This document shows, piece after piece, positions 8,137 through 16,656 of a DNA stretch of 64,000 bases (positions are counted from its first letter, which is position 1; each line of letters opens with the position of its first letter). The translations under genes and the position numbers were made by a program. The notes under the pieces were generated by a model, which saw only the letters and a list, made by a program, of their open reading frames with translations, searched no databases and was not told the DNA's origin. The stretch covers positions 1,178,001 to 1,242,000 of the forward strand of contig NZ_QAOW01000001.1 of the NCBI RefSeq assembly GCF_003051005.1. The letters run 5' to 3'. The stretch comes from Rhodococcus sp. OK519. GTDB taxonomy: Bacteria; Actinomycetota; Actinomycetes; Mycobacteriales; Mycobacteriaceae.

Positions 8137-9128
8137 CGGTCCGCGAGCTTGGCCTGTGACTCCGTCAGCGGTGCTTCCTCGGTCTTGTTCTTCTTGCGCA
8201 GCCCGCGCCGGGACGGAAGCTGGAAGTCGTCGACGGGGGCGCTCGCAGCCTCGGCGGGCGCGGGTGCCGGGCTCTCCGGAACCGACGGCTCCGGGATGGA
8301 AGGCTCGGGGATGGAAGGCTCGGGAACGGAAGGACGCGGTGCGGGTGCATCGGGAACCGGACCCGGAACCGCCGCCGCTGCCCGCTGTTGCTTCGACTTG
8401 CGGCGCTCGCGCAGTTCGGCGCGCACGAAGTACGCGAGACCGAGCGGGGCCATGATGCCGAACGCCAGCCACTGCAGGCCGTACGACAGGTACGGGCCCG
8501 CGTCCATCTGCGGCAGGGGGATGGTGCCGAGGCCGCCCGGTTGGGCGTCGTCCAACTGCAGGTAGCCGTTCAACAGATCGGTGCCGACGAACTGCCCGAT
8601 CTGACCGGAGTCGATGTAGTACACCTGCCGGGTACCGGACTCGGTGATCGGCTCCTTGCCGGGAACGGTGCCCTCCGACATTCGGATTCGGCCCTCGACG
8701 GTCACCTCGCCGGTGGGAGGTGCCGGAATGGGCGGCGCCTCGGTGCCCTGCTCGGGCCGGACGTAACCGCGGTTGACGAGCAGGGTGTCGCCGCCGTCGA
8801 GGCGCATCGGCGTGAGCACCTCGAAAGCGGGCTTGTCCTCGACCGAGCGCAGCCGCACGAGCAGGTCGCTGTCCGGGACGTAGGTGCCGGTCGCGAGGAC
8901 CTTGCGCCACTCGTCGTTCGCGACGGGACCGTTCGCGTCGAGCAGCGTGTCGATCGACACGGCTTCCGCATTCAGCGACTGCTCGAGCAGGCTGTTGCGC
9001 TCCTCGTTCCTGGTGTTCTTACCCAGCTGCCACGGGGCCAGCACGGTGAAACACATGAAGGCGAAACCGGCCACCACGGCTGCCAATGCCAGCCAGCCGG
9101 GTCGCAGCAGAAATGTCAGCCTTCGCAC
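8118..9128 (-). CDS. SURF1-family cytochrome oxidase assembly protein
   Basis: 336 residues. An N-terminal helix (RPGWLALAAVVAGFAFMC) is followed by the extracytoplasmic SURF1 domain with PWQLGKN, LLVNRGYVRPEQG and PYLSYGLQWLAFGIMAPLGLA, the last being the second helix. SURF1 proteins assist heme-a/cytochrome oxidase assembly. The GTG at 9128 is supported by TACCGT seven bases upstream (9136-9141, reverse), a leaderless promoter. Beyond the second helix there is an unusual tail of about 90 residues with tandem Pro-Glu-Pro-Ser-(Ile/Val) units (8280-8335 in DNA) and a basic end. Same position as Rv2235, next to ptpA. Confidence 0.88.
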   Translation of the reverse strand: MRRLTFLLRPGWLALAAVVAGFAFMCFTVLAPWQLGKNTRNEERNSLLEQSLNAEAVSIDTLLDANGPVANDEWRKVLATGTYVPDSDLLVRLRSVEDKPAFEVLTPMRLDGGDTLLVNRGYVRPEQGTEAPPIPAPPTGEVTVEGRIRMSEGTVPGKEPITESGTRQVYYIDSGQIGQFVGTDLLNGYLQLDDAQPGGLGTIPLPQMDAGPYLSYGLQWLAFGIMAPLGLAYFVRAELRERRKSKQQRAAAAVPGPVPDAPAPRPSVPEPSIPEPSIPEPSVPESPAPAPAEAASAPVDDFQLPSRRGLRKKNKTEEAPLTESQAKLADRYGKNR

Positions 9129-9157
9129 GGGTACCACGGTACTGGCTCGTGCGCAGG

Positions 9158-9619
9158 TCAGTTCTCCCGCACCCAGTCCAGCAGGCCCGGCACGGCGGCC
9201 TCGATCTGATCGCGCACGAGTTCGAAATCGGTCAGATCGCCGTAGTACGGGTCGGGGACCGAATCGCCGTCCGCATCGGGGTCGAAGCTGCGCAGCAGTC
9301 GACGCCGCTCGGTGGGCACACCGAGTCGGGCGAGGATCCGGTCGTGCCCGCGGTCGAGCGGAACCACCAGGTCGGCGGACAGATGATCGTCGTCGACCTG
9401 GGCGGCACGATGCCCGGTCGGGTACCCGGCGGCCTCGAGGATCTTGTCGGTGCGTGGGTCCGCGCCGTCGCCGACGTGATAGCCGTGGGTGCCGGCGCTC
9501 GTGACGCGGACCCGGTCGTCGAGGCCCGCACGGACTACGTGTTCGGCGAAGATCCGCTCCGCCATCGGCGACCGGCAGATGTTGCCGGTGCATACGAAGG
9601 TGACGTGAATCATGCTCAT
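9158..9619 (-). CDS. ptpA: Low-molecular-weight protein tyrosine phosphatase PtpA
   Basis: 153 residues. The P-loop VCTGNICRSPMAE gives nucleophile Cys10 and Arg16, and DPYYGD (Asp123, Tyr125, Tyr126) gives the general acid and the two tyrosines that PtkA phosphorylates in M. tuberculosis. In that pathogen PtpA is secreted into macrophages; whether that applies here is unknown. It follows ptkA with a one-base gap, so the kinase/phosphatase pair is one operon. A second in-frame ATG two codons in (MSM-) could also be used. Confidence 0.93.
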   Translation of the reverse strand: MSMIHVTFVCTGNICRSPMAERIFAEHVVRAGLDDRVRVTSAGTHGYHVGDGADPRTDKILEAAGYPTGHRAAQVDDDHLSADLVVPLDRGHDRILARLGVPTERRRLLRSFDPDADGDSVPDPYYGDLTDFELVRDQIEAAVPGLLDWVREN

Positions 9620-9620
9620 G

Positions 9621-10298
9621 TCATGCCGCCCGGGTCAGGATGCGCGTGAGGTCGGCCACCGTCGGGGCCGACCACCGAGCGGCCCGCGCCTCCTCGGCGG
9701 TGCCGTAGCCCCACTCGACGAACACCGTCGGAATGCCCCAGTGTCCGGCGCCGTGGACGTCGTGCTCACGGTCGCCGATCATCACGACGTCATGAGTGCT
9801 GCCGGGCGTCGCGGGCAGTCCCAGCCCGCCGAGGACGTGCTCGATGACGTCGGACTTGGCGCGTCGCGCGCCGTCGCTGCTGGCACCGCCGATCACCTCG
9901 AAGTAGCGGTCGAGCCCGAAGTGCTCGAGGATCCGGATGGCGAACTTCTCGGTCTTCGACGTCGCGACCGCCATCCGCGCCCCGGTGTCGCGGGCGGCCG
10001 CGAGCATCGGTTCGATCCCGTCGTAGACCTCGTTCTCGGACCAGCCGACCGCGTCGTAGCGCTCGAAGTACGCCGCCAGCGCACCGGCGGTGGCGGCGTC
10101 GTCCAGACCCATGCCGCGCATCGAGTCCATGAGCGGCGGGCCGATCACCGTCGCGAGCATGTCCGCCGTCGGCTCGGGACGGCCGACCGCCGTGAGGGCG
10201 TGCCGGAAGCCGTTGTGGATGCCGAGCGCGGAGTCGGTGAGGGTGCCGTCGAGGTCGAACAACAGGACGGGGGCGAGGGGTGAAGCGGAGGTTGTCAC
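9621..10298 (-). CDS. ptkA: HAD-family protein, PtkA ortholog by synteny
   Basis: 225 residues with HAD motifs: FDLDGTLTDSA (motif I, nucleophile Asp in DLDGT), VATSKTEKF (motif II Ser/Thr region), and VMIGDREHDVHGA (motif IV). By sequence it looks like a phosphoglycolate-phosphatase-type HAD enzyme. In M. tuberculosis the gene directly before ptpA, Rv2232, is a HAD-fold protein reported as the tyrosine kinase PtkA, and this is its positional ortholog. It lacks the long N-terminal extension I associate with Rv2232, so kinase activity is not assured. GTG start. Co-transcribed with ptpA. Confidence 0.8.
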   Translation of the reverse strand: MTTSASPLAPVLLFDLDGTLTDSALGIHNGFRHALTAVGRPEPTADMLATVIGPPLMDSMRGMGLDDAATAGALAAYFERYDAVGWSENEVYDGIEPMLAAARDTGARMAVATSKTEKFAIRILEHFGLDRYFEVIGGASSDGARRAKSDVIEHVLGGLGLPATPGSTHDVVMIGDREHDVHGAGHWGIPTVFVEWGYGTAEEARAARWSAPTVADLTRILTRAA

Positions 10299-10361
10299 TC
10301 GTTCATTGTGCTCAGACGCCCGCGGCGGCGCGCACCGGCTCGCGCCGTAGGCTCGACGGCT

Positions 10362-11405
10362 ATGGAATTCGGTTCGTCAGCGGTGGACACACTCGCGCGT
10401 CTGCGCCACCACGGCGACGCCGAGGCGAGCCCCGGTCTGCTCGACTTCGCGGTCAACGTGCAGGGTGACGGCCCGCCGGAGTGGCTGCGGCGCAGGCTCG
10501 CCGACGCACTGTCCGGGCTCGGCCGCTACCCGGCCGCGGAAGCCGACCTCCGGGCCCGCGAGCAGGTGGCGGCCCGGCACGGTCGCGAACCGCAGGAGGT
10601 GTTGCCGCTGGCCGGCGGCGCCGAGGGTTTCGCGATGCTGCCGCGGCTCGCGCCGCGTGAGGCCGCGCTGATCCACCCGTCGTTCACCGAACCCGAACTC
10701 GCGCTGCGTGAGGCCGGGGTCCCCGTCACGCACGTGACACTCGACGCCCCGTACGTGCTCGATCCGTCGGCGGTTCCCGAGTCCGCGGATCTCGTGGTGC
10801 TCGGCAACCCCACCAACCCGACGTCGGTGCTGCACCGCGCCGACGAGGTCCTCGCGCTGCGCCGCCCCGGTCGCATCCTCGTCGTCGACGAGGCGTTCAT
10901 GGACGCGGTGCCGGGGGAGAGCGAGTCGGTGGCGGGCCTGTCGCTGCCCGACGTCGTGGTGCTGCGGAGCCTGACGAAGACGTGGGCGCTGGCCGGCCTG
11001 CGCTGTGGGTACGCGCTGGGCCACCCCGACGTGCTGGACCGGCTGACGGTGGGCCGCCCGCACTGGCCGGTCGGCAGCCTGCAACTCGAGGCGATCACCG
11101 CGTGCAGCGAACCGGCGGCCGTCGCGCAGGCCGGCGAGATGGCGGCGAAGATCGAGCACCACCGCGACACGATGGTGGACCTGCTGCGGGCGGCGGGCGT
11201 GCACGCGCACACTCCGGCGATGGCACCGTTCCTGCTGCTGCGGTTGCCCGACGGCGAACGCATGCGCACCCACCTGCGCGCCCGGGGCGTCGCGGTGCGG
11301 CGCTGTGACACCTTCCCGGGACTGGGACCCGACTTCCTGCGGGTGGCGGTGCGACCGCGCCCGCTGGCCCAACAGCTGATCGCGACGATGAGGGAGATCC
11401 TGTGA
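10362..11405 (+). CDS. cobC: Rv2231c-type PLP aminotransferase CobC
   Basis: 347 residues, class I/II aminotransferase fold. The PLP lysine is Lys206 in [15 protein letters not shown]; Asp176 in VVDEAF and Asn149 in GNPTNPT are the cofactor-ring and substrate residues. Relatives are L-threonine-O-3-phosphate decarboxylases making the cobalamin aminopropanol arm or histidinol-phosphate-type aminotransferases; cobD nearby favours cobalamin. ATG 10362 has TAGGCT at 10348-10353, eight bases upstream, so the mRNA is probably leaderless. The stop overlaps the next start by four bases. Confidence 0.88.
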   Translation: MEFGSSAVDTLARLRHHGDAEASPGLLDFAVNVQGDGPPEWLRRRLADALSGLGRYPAAEADLRAREQVAARHGREPQEVLPLAGGAEGFAMLPRLAPREAALIHPSFTEPELALREAGVPVTHVTLDAPYVLDPSAVPESADLVVLGNPTNPTSVLHRADEVLALRRPGRILVVDEAFMDAVPGESESVAGLSLPDVVVLRSLTKTWALAGLRCGYALGHPDVLDRLTVGRPHWPVGSLQLEAITACSEPAAVAQAGEMAAKIEHHRDTMVDLLRAAGVHAHTPAMAPFLLLRLPDGERMRTHLRARGVAVRRCDTFPGLGPDFLRVAVRPRPLAQQLIATMREIL

Positions 11406-12547
11406 CTCGACCGACCACCACCCCGACGTTGGCCTCCGTGATCGCGGCGCTCGAGCAGGCCTATCCGCCCGCGCTCGCCGAGTCGTGGGATTCCGTCGGG
11501 CTGGTCGCCGGAGACCCCGCCGACGAGGTCCGGAAGGTGGTCGTCGCGGTCGACGCGACCGCCGCCGTCGTCGACGAGGCCCTCGCGACCGGCGCCCAGC
11601 TGCTGCTGGTGCACCACCCGCTGCTGCTGCGCGGCGTCGATACCGTCGGCGCGCACACCCCCAAGGGCGCGCTGCTGCACCGCCTGATCCGCGGCGGGTG
11701 TGCGCTCTACAGCGCCCACACCAACGCCGACCGCGCCGACCCGGGCGTGTCCGATGCGCTCGCCGGCGCACTGGGCCTGGTCGACACCCGTCCGCTGATC
11801 CCGATCCCCGACACGGTCACCGACAAGTGGGTGGTGATGGTCCCCACCACCGACACCGCTCGGGTGCGCGAAGCGCTGTTCGCGGCCGGTGCCGGCGAAC
11901 TCGGCGACTATCGCGAATGCAGTTGGACGGTGACCGGCGACGGCCAGTTCCGGCCGCTGCCGGGAGCGAACCCGGCGCTCGGCGCGGTCGGGGAGGTCGA
12001 GGCGGTGCGCGAGGACCGCCTCGAGGTGATCGCACCGCGCAAGGCCCGTGCCCGGATCCTGTCGGCGCTGCGGGCCGCGCACCCGTACGAGGAGCCGGCA
12101 TTCGACGTGTTCGAGACGGCGGACTTCCCCGGCAGCCGGGGTCTGGGCCGCATCGGCGCGCTGCCGCAGCCGCAGACCCTGCGCGAGTTCACGGCGCGGG
12201 TCGCCGCGGCGCTGCCGCGGACCGAGTGGGGTGTGCGTGCGGCGGGCGACCCCGACCGCGCCGTCCGCACCGTCGCGGTGTGCGGCGGCTCGGGTGATTC
12301 CCTACTCGACACGGTCACCGCACTGGGCGCCGACGTGTACGTCACGGCGGACCTGCGGCACCACCCCGCCGACGAGCACCTCCGCCGGGGCGGCCCGGCC
12401 CTGGTCGACGTGGCGCACTGGGCCAGCGAACAACCGTGGTGTGCGCAGGCCAAGGGTGTCCTCGACGACCGCTTCTCCGGCGTCGACGGATGGGACGTGC
12501 GCGTGACCGAACTGCGCACCGACCCGTGGACCGTCGCCTGCCACTGA
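11402..12547 (+). CDS. Nif3/DUF34-family metal-binding protein (YqfO type)
   Basis: 381 residues from GTG 11402, overlapping the cobC stop. The two Nif3 halves are present: N-terminal [13 protein letters not shown] and [13 protein letters not shown] (metal-binding His-His), and C-terminal [15 protein letters not shown] and [11 protein letters not shown], separated by an inserted domain (about residues 130-235) containing [13 protein letters not shown], as in long YqfO proteins. Often annotated as GTP cyclohydrolase 1 type 2, an assignment that is weakly supported. Position matches Rv2230c. Confidence 0.88.
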   Translation: MTRPTTTPTLASVIAALEQAYPPALAESWDSVGLVAGDPADEVRKVVVAVDATAAVVDEALATGAQLLLVHHPLLLRGVDTVGAHTPKGALLHRLIRGGCALYSAHTNADRADPGVSDALAGALGLVDTRPLIPIPDTVTDKWVVMVPTTDTARVREALFAAGAGELGDYRECSWTVTGDGQFRPLPGANPALGAVGEVEAVREDRLEVIAPRKARARILSALRAAHPYEEPAFDVFETADFPGSRGLGRIGALPQPQTLREFTARVAAALPRTEWGVRAAGDPDRAVRTVAVCGGSGDSLLDTVTALGADVYVTADLRHHPADEHLRRGGPALVDVAHWASEQPWCAQAKGVLDDRFSGVDGWDVRVTELRTDPWTVACH

Positions 12548-12669
12548 CGTGTGTCACAGCGGGTGCCCGATGTGGTCGGTGCGCCGCCCCGTCGGGGGTA
12601 CGGTTGACACCTGATCTCGGCCCGTTCGAGAACTCGTGACCAACAAGAACACAGCAGGAGCCTCCACGC

Positions 12670-13407
12670 GTGAACGTCGATCCCTCAGTGCAGTCCAAGC
12701 TTCTGCAGCTCGCCGGTGTGGACACCGAGCTGGCGCAGCTCGCGCATCGTCGCTCCACGCTGCCTGAGCAGCAGGAAGTGGAGCGGCTCGAGGCGGAGCG
12801 GCTCTCCCGTAAGGACGCGGCTGTGTCCGTGGAGATCGTGCTCGACGATCTGGATCGGGACATCAAGAAGCTCGAGGGCGAGGTGGACGCCGTCCGCCAG
12901 CGCGAGACGCGCGACCGAAAGCTGCTCGAGGGCGGCACCGTCGGCGCCAAGCAGCTGTCCGAGCTGCAGCACGAACTCGCCAGCCTGGAGCGCAGGCAGA
13001 GCGTGCTCGAGGACGAACTGCTCGAGGTGATGGAGCGTCGTGAGGCATCGGAGGCCGACCACGATCACGCGGGCGCACGCCTGACGCAGATCGAAGACGA
13101 ACTGATCGACGCCGAGCGTCGCCGCGACGACGCCGTCGCCGATCTGGACAAGGCGCAGCAGCGGTGCGACACCGATCGCGCCGGGCTGGTCGGACTGTTC
13201 CCGGACGACCTACTCGCGATCTACGAGAAGCAGCGTGGCGAGCGCGGTGTCGGTGCGGCTCTGCTGCAGGCCCGTCGCTGCGGTGCGTGCCGCATCGAGA
13301 TCGACCGCGGCGAGCTCGCCCGCATCGCCGCCACCCCTGCTGACGTCGTCGTCCGGTGCCCCGAGTGCAGCGCAATCATGGTGCGCACCAAGGAGTCCGG
13401 TCTGTGA
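12670..13407 (+). CDS. Coiled-coil zinc-ribbon protein (Rv2229c-like)
   Basis: 245 residues. About 170 residues of heptad-rich coiled coil (LEAERLSRKD, DDLDRDIKKLEGEVD, ELQHELASLERRQ) lead to a C4 zinc ribbon, RRCGACRIEI and VRCPECSAI. The architecture is that of the CT398/FlgZ-like family, whose members may tether RNA polymerase or nucleic-acid machinery; the role here is unknown. GTG start with AGGAGCC upstream. Immediately coupled to the RNase H gene (four-base overlap), which favours a nucleic-acid-related role. Confidence 0.85.
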   Translation: MNVDPSVQSKLLQLAGVDTELAQLAHRRSTLPEQQEVERLEAERLSRKDAAVSVEIVLDDLDRDIKKLEGEVDAVRQRETRDRKLLEGGTVGAKQLSELQHELASLERRQSVLEDELLEVMERREASEADHDHAGARLTQIEDELIDAERRRDDAVADLDKAQQRCDTDRAGLVGLFPDDLLAIYEKQRGERGVGAALLQARRCGACRIEIDRGELARIAATPADVVVRCPECSAIMVRTKESGL

Positions 13408-14525
13408 GCTCGGACCGGGTCGTCGTCGAGGCCGACGGCGGATCTCGGGGCAATCCGGGCCCGGCCGGATATGGCGCGGTGGTCTTCGACGCCGGCCGCA
13501 GCCGGGTGCTGGCCGAGCGTCGTGAGTTCCTCGGCGTCGCCACCAACAATGTCGCCGAGTATCGCGGACTCATCGCGGGACTGACCGCCGCCCGCGAACT
13601 CGGGGCGCACGAGGTGGACGTCCGCATGGACTCCAAGCTCGTCGTCGAGCAGATGTCCGGACGGTGGAAGATCAAGCACCCGGACATGATTCCGCTCGCG
13701 CAGCGGGCACAGGAACTGGCCGGCGGGTTCGCGCGGGTGACGTACACCTGGATCCCGCGCGCCGAGAACTCGGACGCCGATCGTCTCGCCAACCAAGCGA
13801 TGGACGGCGAGGATGCCATCACGTCCGGCGTCGCGCCAGGTGCGGACAGAACCGAGCCGCAGCCCGAACCGCAGCAGGCTGCGACCGCATCGCCCGGCTG
13901 GACCGGCGCGATGGGGGCGCCCACCCGCATGCTGCTGCTGCGACACGGCCAGACCGAACTGTCCGTCGAGCGGCGCTACTCGGGACACGGCAACCCGCCA
14001 CTCACCGCCCTCGGTCGCGCGCAGGCACGATCGTCGGCACAGCGCCTCGCCGACAAGGGCGCGATCGCCGCAGTGGTGTCGTCGCCGCTCGGCCGGGCCC
14101 GCGAAACCGCCGCGGCGGCTGCTGAGGCCCTCGGTCTGCCGGTCACCTTCCACGACGGACTGATCGAGACCGACTTCGGCAAGTGGGAGGGGCTGACGTT
14201 CGGCGAGGCCCAGCTGCGGGACCCCGACCTACACAGCCGCTGGCTGTCGGACACCTCGGTGCGCCCGCCGGAGGGCGAGAGCTTCGACGAGGTCCGCACC
14301 CGGATCCAGGCGGTCCGGGACGACCTGACCGCGTCGTATGCGGGCACGAACATCCTCGTCGTCACGCACGTGACGCCGATCAAGACGCTGCTGCAGTTGG
14401 CGCTCGACGTCGGGCCGTCACTGCTGTTCCGATTGCACCTGGACCTCGCGTCGCTCAGTGTCGCCGAGTTCTATCCGGACGGCGGCTCGTCGGTGCGGCT
14501 GGTCAACGATACGTCGCACTTGTAG
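13404..14525 (+). CDS. Bifunctional RNase H / histidine acid phosphatase (Rv2228c-like)
   Basis: 373 residues from GTG 13404. Residues 1-135 are a type I RNase H with VEADGGSRGNPGP (Asp11), NNVAEYRGLIAGL (Glu52), VRMDSKLVVEQ (Asp76) and NSDADRLAN. After a Pro/Gln linker, residues 172-373 are a histidine phosphatase with LLLRHGQTELS (His181), SPLGRARETA and VVTHVTPIK. In M. tuberculosis the fused Rv2228c cleaves RNA in RNA/DNA hybrids and its C-terminal domain has acid phosphatase activity resembling CobC (alpha-ribazole phosphatase), a link with the cobalamin genes around it. The 3' end overlaps the DUF4383 gene by 23 bases. Confidence 0.93.
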   Translation: MSSDRVVVEADGGSRGNPGPAGYGAVVFDAGRSRVLAERREFLGVATNNVAEYRGLIAGLTAARELGAHEVDVRMDSKLVVEQMSGRWKIKHPDMIPLAQRAQELAGGFARVTYTWIPRAENSDADRLANQAMDGEDAITSGVAPGADRTEPQPEPQQAATASPGWTGAMGAPTRMLLLRHGQTELSVERRYSGHGNPPLTALGRAQARSSAQRLADKGAIAAVVSSPLGRARETAAAAAEALGLPVTFHDGLIETDFGKWEGLTFGEAQLRDPDLHSRWLSDTSVRPPEGESFDEVRTRIQAVRDDLTASYAGTNILVVTHVTPIKTLLQLALDVGPSLLFRLHLDLASLSVAEFYPDGGSSVRLVNDTSHL

Positions 14526-14958
14526 GACCGTCGTCGCGGCGCGGTAGCGCGACTCCGAGGAACACCAGCGTGACCCCGGCGAGCAGATGGAGCCAGCTCG
14601 ACTCGTAATCGATGGGCATGAAGTTCGACCCCGTCTCGGCGTCGATCACCAGCCCGTAGACGGCCAGCAGCACCGCCAGCAGGCCGCTGCCGATGAGGAA
14701 CATCTCGGCGGCGGCCAGCGTGCGCGACATCGCGAGCCCGACGGCGCCGGCTGCGATGTGGGCGACATTGTGCAGTACCGACACGTCGATCCAGCCGAGC
14801 ATTCGGGCGTCGGTTCCGGGTCCGGCCCACGTGATGTCGCCGACACCGGTCGTGACGCCGGGGACGAAACCGAGAAGTCCGATCAAGAGCAGGGTGGCCG
14901 CGACGACGGTCGCGGCCAGTTGGGTCGTCGTCCGGGCGAGGCCCTCGGGCTCGTCCAT
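14503..14958 (-). CDS. DUF4383 membrane protein
   Basis: 151 residues with four predicted membrane helices: TLLLIGLLGFVPGVTTG, VSVLHNVAHIAAGAVGLAM, FLIGSGLLAVLLAVYGL and LHLLAGVTLVFLGVAL. The pattern with HNVAHIAAG and WLHLLAG is DUF4383. Function is unknown. ATG 14958 has GGAGGTGGAAT upstream on the reverse strand. It is convergent with the RNase H gene (23-base overlap). Confidence 0.82.
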   Translation of the reverse strand: MDEPEGLARTTTQLAATVVAATLLLIGLLGFVPGVTTGVGDITWAGPGTDARMLGWIDVSVLHNVAHIAAGAVGLAMSRTLAAAEMFLIGSGLLAVLLAVYGLVIDAETGSNFMPIDYESSWLHLLAGVTLVFLGVALPRRDDGPTSATYR

Positions 14959-15077
14959 CGATTCCACCTCCGGTGGCTGCACACGCGCTCGAATCCCGCC
15001 TACCCATTCTCCGCTGTTCCCACACGGTGGGTGCCCGATTGGATTACGGGTGGAGTTCGGGCGTAACCTGGCCCGCT

Positions 15078-15146
15078 GTGAACGCCCTGCTGACCTGTCG
15101 CCGCTACGTCGACAACTGTCTGCAGGCGAGCGCGGTCTGTCGCTGA
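15078..15146 (+). CDS. Cysteine-codon leader peptide, 22 residues
   Basis: A GTG-started ORF of 22 codons with Cys at positions 7, 14 and 21, all encoded by TGT although the genome strongly prefers C-ending codons. It contains the pieces LLTCRRYVDNC and ASAVCR, which resemble the RRHVD/VASAxCR leader peptides upstream of sulfur-assimilation and cysteine genes in actinobacteria. A TAACCT -10 element (15064-15069) eight bases upstream suggests a leaderless transcript starting at the GTG. Ribosome stalling at the Cys codons when cysteine is scarce would plausibly expose the downstream symporter start; this mechanism is known for cysteine leader ORFs of mycobacteria and is inferred here. Confidence 0.75.
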   Translation: MNALLTCRRYVDNCLQASAVCR

Positions 15147-15267
15147 CACCCGGTCGATCTCCCCGAGTCCCGGTACGGCTCCTTCTTCCGAGCCTCCGCG
15201 CGCCCTCTTCGGTCGCGCACGTGTCGTCGTGCGCCGCCGTCTCCACATCTCCACTCGAAAGGCCCTG
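15147..15267 (+). promoter_or_regulatory. Candidate attenuator between leader peptide and symporter
   Basis: This leader RNA segment holds two visible hairpins, GGCTC/GAGCC (15177-15194) and GCGCAC/GTGCGC (15215-15234), followed by CGAAAGG (15255-15261) as ribosome site for the symporter. The layout suits translational or transcriptional attenuation coupled to the leader ORF. The competing structures have not been computed. Confidence 0.5.
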
Positions 15268-16650
15268 ATGTCGGCCCCCACCCTCGACGCGCCCCGGCGC
15301 GCACTGCCCAAGTGGGCAACCTCGTTCGGCCCGCAGATCGTCGCCGGTCTGATCCTCGGCGTCGTGATCGGCCTCATCGCCCGCGCCATGCCCGACGCCG
15401 CCGACGGCAACGAGAACTGGCTCGTCGGCACTGTCAAGACGCTCGGCTCGAGTTATGTCGCGCTGCTGACCGTCGCCGTGATCCCGCTGATCTTCACGGC
15501 GATCGTGAGTTCCATCGCGAATCTGCGCAACGTCGCGAACGCCGCCCGACTCGCGGTCCAGACGTTGCTGTGGTTCGCGATCACCGCGTTCATTGCGGTG
15601 CTGGTCGGCATCGTCGTCGGCCTGATCACCCAGCCCGGATCCAACACGACCGTCGACGCCGACGCGGCGTCCGCGCCCAAGAGCGGCGGCTCGTGGTGGG
15701 CGTTCCTCACCGGACTGGTGCCGCAGAACTTCCTCGGACTGGGCGCGAAGACGAGCGTCACCGGTGACGCCGCCTCCGGCTTCTCGGCTACGACGTCGCT
15801 GAGCTTCAACGTCCTGCAGTTGCTCGTCGTCGCGATCGCGATCGGCATCGCCGCCCTCAAGGTGGGCGAGAAGGCCGAACCGTTCCTGAACTTCAACGCC
15901 GCGCTGCTCGCGATCGTGCAGAAGGTGCTGTGGTGGATCATCCGCCTCGCCCCGATCGGCACCGCGGCCCTGATCGCCAAGGCCGTCGCGACGTACGGCT
16001 GGGATGCGATCGGCCAGCTGGGCGTGTTCACCATCGCCGTCTACATCGGTCTGGCGATCGTGTTCTTCGTCGTGTACCCGATCATCATTCGCGTGCACGG
16101 GCTGTCGGTGAAGAACTTCTACTCCGGCGTGTGGCCCGCCACCCAGCTGGGCTTCGTCTCGCGTTCCTCGATCGGCACGCTGCCGCTCACCGAGCGCGTC
16201 ACCGAACGCAACCTGGGTGTGCCGCGCGAGTACGCGTCGTTCGCGGTGCCGCTGGGCGCCACCACCAAGATGGACGGCTGCGCGGCGGTCTACCCGGCGA
16301 TCGCGGCCATCTTCGTGGCCCAGTTCTACGGCATCGACCTGAGCGTCACCGACTACCTGCTCATCGTCGTGGTGTCGGTGATCGGTTCGGCCGCCACCGC
16401 CGGAACCACCGGCGCCACGGTGATGCTCACGCTCACGCTGTCGACGCTGGGGCTGCCGCTGGCCGGTGTCGGTCTGCTGCTCGCAGTCGAGCCGATCGTC
16501 GACATGGGCCGCACCGCGCTCAACGTCACGGGCCAGGCGCTGGTCCCGACGATCGTCGCAAAGCGGGAGGGCATCCTCGACGAGAAGCTGTACAACGCTC
16601 CGCGTCAGGGTGACCCGTTCGCCGACGAATCCCTCGAACCGACTCGCTGA
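15268..16650 (+). CDS. Dicarboxylate/amino acid:cation symporter, possibly L-cystine (TcyP-like)
   Basis: 460 residues, DAACS family. Typical blocks are KTLGSSYVALLTVAVIPLIFTAI, the HP1 Ser-rich motif LGFVSRSSIGTLPLTER, VPLGATTKMDGCAAVYPAIAAIF (transmembrane 7 NMDG-type region, here KMDGC), and MGRTALNVTGQALVPTIVAK (substrate-binding Asn/Asp helix). Members take up C4-dicarboxylates, glutamate or cystine with Na+ or H+. The upstream Cys-codon leader ORF argues for a sulfur amino acid, so TcyP-like cystine uptake is the favoured inference. ATG 15268 was chosen for its ribosome site. Only six bases separate its stop from the convergent ArsB-like gene. Confidence 0.87.
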   Translation: MSAPTLDAPRRALPKWATSFGPQIVAGLILGVVIGLIARAMPDAADGNENWLVGTVKTLGSSYVALLTVAVIPLIFTAIVSSIANLRNVANAARLAVQTLLWFAITAFIAVLVGIVVGLITQPGSNTTVDADAASAPKSGGSWWAFLTGLVPQNFLGLGAKTSVTGDAASGFSATTSLSFNVLQLLVVAIAIGIAALKVGEKAEPFLNFNAALLAIVQKVLWWIIRLAPIGTAALIAKAVATYGWDAIGQLGVFTIAVYIGLAIVFFVVYPIIIRVHGLSVKNFYSGVWPATQLGFVSRSSIGTLPLTERVTERNLGVPREYASFAVPLGATTKMDGCAAVYPAIAAIFVAQFYGIDLSVTDYLLIVVVSVIGSAATAGTTGATVMLTLTLSTLGLPLAGVGLLLAVEPIVDMGRTALNVTGQALVPTIVAKREGILDEKLYNAPRQGDPFADESLEPTR

Positions 16651-16656
16651 GCCGGC

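Noticed and set aside
8280-8335. Mini CRISPR-like or satellite repeat
   Set aside because: The units are in frame and encode the Pro-Glu-Pro-Ser tail of SURF1.
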